A DNA stretch of 64,000 nucleotides from Kalaharituber pfeilii (lineage: Eukaryota; Ascomycota; Pezizomycetes; Pezizales; Pezizaceae). Below the pieces are notes generated by a model. It ran no database searches. It was not told the origin of the DNA and was given only the letters and a program-made list of their open reading frames with translations. The DNA lies in assembly GCA_015179045.1 (NCBI GenBank), contig WHUZ01000004.1:2108001-2172000 (forward strand), given 5' to 3'. Positions 59,627 through 64,000 of the stretch are shown here, piece by piece. Position 1 is the first letter of the stretch. Every line of letters begins with the position of its first letter. Made by a program: the position numbers and the translations under genes.

Positions 59627-59989
59627 ATGCCTGCCAAGCGCCAAAACATCCCGCCCCGCCGCCAGCAGCCGGGCATCTCCCAGGTGCCCACGGTCGCGGG
59701 CCTGGGCGCTTCCTCGCGGCGGGGTGAGCAGCCAGGCTTCATTTTGTCAACGTTCAAGGCGCTACGGAGTCCTGAGAATGCGTCGGTAGTGAGGAGTGTG
59801 GCTATTTTTGGGGTGAGTTTTGGATGGCTGAGTTGTTTTGTTTATTTCTTTCTTTTTTGTGGATGGGATGGGGGCATGGGGGCTGAGCGAAGTTTGTGGG
59901 GCATGGAGTGCTAAACAAGGGTGGAATGAATATAGGTAGCAGTTGCGTTCTTGCATTCGAGTTGGGCGGAGGCATTGGTGCCACAGTGA
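59627..59989 (+). CDS. TOM6: TOM complex small subunit Tom6-like (79 aa)
   Basis: Exons: 59627-59812 and 59936-59989 (intron GTGAGT..ATAG, 123 bp). The N-terminal half is Arg/Gln/Pro-rich and cytosolic-looking (MPAKRQNIPPRRQQPGISQV). It is followed by GFILSTFKALRSPENASVVR and the tail-anchor helix SVAIFGVAVAFLHSSWAEAL before a terminal VPQ. The 'LxSPENxSVVRSVxxFG ... SSWAExLVP' pattern is that of fungal Tom6, a small tail-anchored subunit that stabilises the translocase of the mitochondrial outer membrane around Tom40. Length is slightly above the usual 60 residues because of the extended N-terminus. The stop TGA overlaps a GTGAG sequence; an alternative further splice would only change the last residue or two. 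Confidence 0.85.
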
Positions 59990-61741
59990 GTATTGACGAT
60001 TGTCTATTTGTTGATTGTTGGCCTAGGCCGGTGAAGGGCGGGTGGGCAGTGGTTGGGGAGTGGGTGGGAGTGGGTGGGGGGCAGGTGGGGGGAGGAGGGC
60101 GATCAATGCTCAAGGAGGGACGATGTTAATGAATGTCGGTGTGTTTAGGTTCTAAGCTGGCAGCTTTGACAAATTGAGACGGGGAAGAGTTAGGGAGCTA
60201 GGGTTGAGCAATGGAGTGTGCGGAAGTGTATGTGTGTGTGTGTGTGCGTGTGTTTGTGTGTGAGGGGGGGGCCGAGTGAAGGAGATGGAGGAGTGCATAC
60301 AAGAATCCATGCAGCCGACGGATATTCCGTGCATCATCAGGACGTTAATACATCCGCTACGTTTACCTGTGACATTTCCGATTCTCTGGACCAACTTCTG
60401 GATGTGGGGGGAAGACGGGGTACGCTGGGATGTTCTTTCCTTTCTTTTTCATTTTTCAGATTTTGTTAGAATTTGTTTTCTTTTTTTCACTGTCCTGTTT
60501 AACTTGCTACTTCGTCCGTTTTGTCCTTTTTTTTTTTTTTTTTGTGTGTGTGTGGTGTGTGTTTCCTCTCGCGGCAAATGCTCACGCTGCCGACTGGCGC
60601 TGGCTTTGCTTACGGGCTGTAGAAAGATGAGAAGGGTATGAAGTGGAGAGAGGGGAATGAGGGAAAGGTCCAGATGAGATGAGATGCGATGAGGGTAATC
60701 AAGCCAACTAACTACCACTCTTCACCGCAATGATGATATAACGTTACTCCGAGTAACGAACGAGAGATGTTGGCAAAACCGGGTAAGTTGTTGTAATAAA
60801 TAGAAAAAATGTGTATATATATTTCTTTGTTCGCAACTCCCTCTATCCATTGTATGAAAATTCATAACAAAAGGTTGATTTAATCCTCCATCCATCCAAA
60901 CCGAATTCTGAGATCTCAAATTCCCAAAATTCTCGAAACCCCCCTCCAGAAAATTTAAAAAAAGCCATAGAATTAATATTTAGATATTAGAAACTATTGA
61001 TTCCCCCCCGCCCTCTCAAAGTGTGCCGCACCCCGTGTTAAACACCCCCTTCTGTCTATAAATCGGGATGTTTGGGATATGAGGCGTCGCAGTTTTTTGC
61101 TGCCTTCTTGTTGTTAACAATGTACCGCCCAGCGTTTCGATTTGTATTTTGAATTTTTTTTTTTTCTTTCTTTTCTCCCTTTGAAGGATGGGGATATACT
61201 GTATATATGTATAATATAAGCTGATTGTATGAGAACAAAAAGGAAGAAGAAAATGGAAGGTAAGATAAAAACCCAGATGATGCCGGAACTAACAGGGAAG
61301 AAAACAAAATTACTTAAACAGAAACAAAAATAAAACGAAGGGCAACTAGAAAATTTTTTTATTCCAAAAGAAAAAAAAAGCAGGGAAGAAAAAGAGGGAG
61401 GAAAAAACGGAAATGGAAAGGAAAAATGAAATGAAGGGGAAAAAAAAAAAGGAAAATAATGATTTACTGAAAAAACAAAAGAATAAAACTAATAGAGGAA
61501 TGAGAATGGGTTCAGGGAAAAAACTCCGTACACCTTCGCACATGTCATCCCAGGTGCAAACTCGTCGCCCTCTCCCCCCCCTCCCACACACACACACACA
61601 TATATATATATATTCCATGTTCCACTATGCATCATTATCTTCGGATTCCCAATGCTACCCAAACTGAGTATACTCCCATAAGCCTATCCCATGCATGCCC
61701 ATTAATCACCATCCAATACTACTCACGTGCCCGCTCACCCT
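59990..61741. other. Intergenic, convergent 3' flanks
   Basis: This lies between Tom6 (plus) and the TinA-like gene (minus). It contains a GT microsatellite (60229-60262), T-tracts near 60529-60543, A-rich DNA at 61330-61500 and a CA/TA microsatellite (61588-61613). No gene is supported. Confidence 0.55.
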
Positions 61742-64000
61742 CTAAAACTCTTCAATCTCATCTCCCATCTCATCCCCCCCGGCCGGCCCCCATTTCACCC
61801 CACCACCCCTACTCTTGACCGCAGGAGTCTTCCTCCTCTTCGAGACTCTCCTCCCCGCACTTTGTTGCTCAGGCGTATCAAGCAATACTCGCTTCCTAGA
61901 GGTTCGTGGTTGAGGAGTGCTAGGGTCCGGCGTCTGTGGGTCCTTCCCTTTCTGGTTCTCTTGTGTTGGGGCGGAGGCGGGACGGGGTGAGGAGAGTGGG
62001 AGGGGGCTGGCAATTGTGGTCGGGGTGGCGGTGCTCTGGGCGGACCTAGGACGGCGGGGAGTGCGTGGGCCAGATACGGGAGAGGACTTTGTGACGGGGG
62101 ATTCTAAGTGGGCGCGTTTGCTGGATTTTTTCTGCAGAATACGGTTAGCTGATGTTATGAGGAAATCTGGCGACAAACGCATACCTTCTTCGGTGTTACC
62201 GTGATCGACTTCACAACCTCCGGCGACGGTTCCCCCAAAAATAACGCAGAGATATACTCGCTTGCCGTCGCCTGTCTCTCCTCCTGAACCTCCTCTTGGT
62301 TCTCCTCTTGCCTCATCCCATTCCCCTTCCCTACTTCTGGCGTCTCCTGCCCTACCATCATAGGGGTCTCCGGCGTCTCAGGAGACGCAGCAAACAGCAC
62401 TCTCTTCGTCGCCGGCGTCCTTCTCGGCGCTTTGCCCCTTTTCATCGGCGTCGGGGTCGGACTCTCGTTCTCGGCAATCCTACCGTCAGGCAGACTGATG
62501 CGGACCCTTTTTCTTGGTGTTCGTCGGAGCTTTGGTGTTGAGGGTACTGTAGCAACGGTGTTTGGTGTCGACGGAAGGAAGGGCATGCTATTGGGTGTGG
62601 ACGGGTCAAAACGGACTCGGGAGCGGGTGCGAGTTGGTTTAGGGGTGTTCTCATCGGCGGGTGGGGAGGTGGGTGGAGCGAATGGGATGTCATCCTTGGA
62701 TTGTAGTTCTTGCTCTTCGTTATGATCTTGATGTTCGTGGTAGTCAGAGTGATACATGATCATGGATGCTTCTCGCTGGAGCTGGGCTTCGTCAAGAGTC
62801 ATTTCGTTGAGGTCGACTTCGCCTAGGACGTCGGGCTCTTCCTCCTCCGCATCCTCTTCTGGGTCTTCTTCGGCTTCCGTCTCTTGATCGTCCTCCGCAT
62901 ATGCTTCCTGATTTTCTTCAGCTTCCATCTCCACATCCAGCTCCACATTCCCCTCTACCTCGTCCTCGCCCTGCGCCTCGTCGACATCATCCACCATTTC
63001 TTCAACTTCCTCATCCTCCTCCTCTACTGGCTCCAATTCCGTCCTCCTATATTCATACTCTTCTTCTTCTTCGTCCTCCTCAAGAATTTGCTCCAACCCT
63101 CCCGCTGTGCCCTGCCCCGTCTCTTCCTCACCACCACCACTATTCCTGGAACTCCAATTCGCATTCCACATGTTCACCATGTCAATCGCCTTTCTCCACT
63201 CAAGCTGAATAGCTTCATTCCTCGCCTTCAACTTCTCAATCTCCTGATCCTTCCTCTCCAGCTCCTCCATTGCCTGGAAATTCGGTCTGTTCGCAAGTTC
63301 CCGAAGCCCAGCGACGGTACTCGCAAGCTCATCAGACAGTAATTGGAATGATCGTGGGCAAGCGGACAACATGGCGTGTTCTGTGTCTTCTTCCAGGGGG
63401 AGCATGACAAAGTCGTCCTTAATCCCTTGTATCGACTTGAGCGTTGATAGCGTTTGGCGTGTTATGCTGACCAAGTTGTCATTTTCACTAGACAGTGTCT
63501 GCGCCAACTCCGTGAGTGCCTCAGCCGTATCGGCGTGAAGACACTCCTTTCCACACCGATTCCCTTCCGTCGCTTCCACATCTGAAGTCGATCCTGGCGC
63601 CAATGCAGTTGCTGATCCCCCCGTAATTGCGATCGTGGTCACCGACTTTGACGCTCTCCTCGGCTCCAACAACCGCTCCTTCATTTTTTCTATCTGCACA
63701 TCCCGCTTGCGGAGGTCGTTGGCAGCTTGTGCGCGCACTTGCTGAATCACCATTTTGAGCCGCGCGGTCTCATCTCGAAGGGACTTGGCGGAAGCTTCCG
63801 CGGTGCGGAGGGTGGAGGTGAAAGCTTTTTGTTGTCCCTCGAGGAGGGCGTATTTGCGTTCCAGGTCTTCGCATTTCGCTTTTAGTTTATCCTAGCAGTA
63901 GCATTAGTGTATTATGTTCCCTCAAAGTCGAATGGGAAGGTCAGATGTAGACCTTCTGTGCGACTTGGGGCAGACGAAACAGGAAACAACATACATTCGC
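61742..64000 (-). CDS. TinA/ADIP-family spindle-pole coiled-coil protein, 3' part (runs off the right edge)
   Basis: Exons seen (minus): 63891-62185 and 62131-61742; at least one more exon lies to the right, because the acceptor CTGCTAG precedes 63891 and no start codon is present. Coiled coil comes first (KLKAKCEDLERKYALLEGQQ, ETARLKMVIQQVRAQAANDL, RKRDVQIEKMKERLLEPRR), then ALTELAQTLSSENDNLVSIT and ELERKDQEIEKLKARNEAIQ. A very acidic region follows (about 63100-62780, Glu/Asp runs) and then a Ser/Thr/Pro- and Arg/Lys-rich tail with repeated TP sites. The coiled-coil part matches the fungal ADIP family, of which Aspergillus TinA, the NIMA-interacting spindle pole protein, is the known member; it works in microtubule organisation at mitosis. 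The many TP and RxTP motifs suit mitotic kinase control (inference). Confidence 0.75.

Overview
The window looks like nuclear DNA of a filamentous ascomycete. Genes have many short introns (about 45-165 bp) with GT..AG ends, and the recognised proteins are typical fungal ones (NPR2, FRG1, UPF0658, Tom6, TinA/ADIP family, ELL). Low gene density, old decayed gene copies and numerous homopolymers and microsatellites would suit a repeat-expanded genome such as those of Pezizomycetes; that placement is inference.

Layout. 1-10.6 kb is almost gene-free apart from one small conserved gene (4479-4778, minus). 10.66-12.14 kb holds a broken, 5'-truncated copy of the histidinol dehydrogenase end of a HIS4-type gene. 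An ELL-like transcription elongation factor gene lies at 14.13-16.41 kb (minus), with a frame break at a 10-base homopolymer, followed by microsatellite-rich DNA. 18.5-31.8 kb is a gene graveyard: a 778-bp TA-flanked MITE-like element, a decayed GCN5 acetyltransferase gene (24.3-25.9 kb), a decayed RAD50 5' half (27.4-28.7 kb, P-loop deleted), and unassigned scraps.

From 32.6 to 40.3 kb is a compact block of five intact multi-exon genes: UPF0658 Golgi membrane protein, NPR2 (TORC1/GATOR1), a Snapin-like BLOC-1 protein, FRG1, and an isopenicillin-N-synthase-like 2-oxoglutarate/Fe(II) dioxygenase. NPR2/Snapin-like and FRG1/dioxygenase are head-to-head pairs.

40.526-46.236 kb is a 5.7-kb element with long terminal inverted repeats and TA at both edges. 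It carries an intact four-exon gene for a 516-aa protein I cannot assign, a duplicated internal segment whose second copy shows C-to-T/G-to-A decay, a (GCGTCGACAGCA)n minisatellite and a second tandem array. No transposase is recognisable. It is the best candidate here for something undescribed.

Beyond it lie a 13-exon Artemis/SNM1-type beta-CASP nuclease gene (46.6-49.7 kb), an orphan four-exon gene (50.1-51.7 kb), a large coiled-coil protein (54.1-56.4 kb), Tom6 (59.6-60.0 kb), and the 3' part of a TinA/ADIP-family spindle-pole gene running off the right edge.

All exon boundaries were read by eye from reading-frame continuity, splice signals and remembered family conservation. No alignment or expression data were available.
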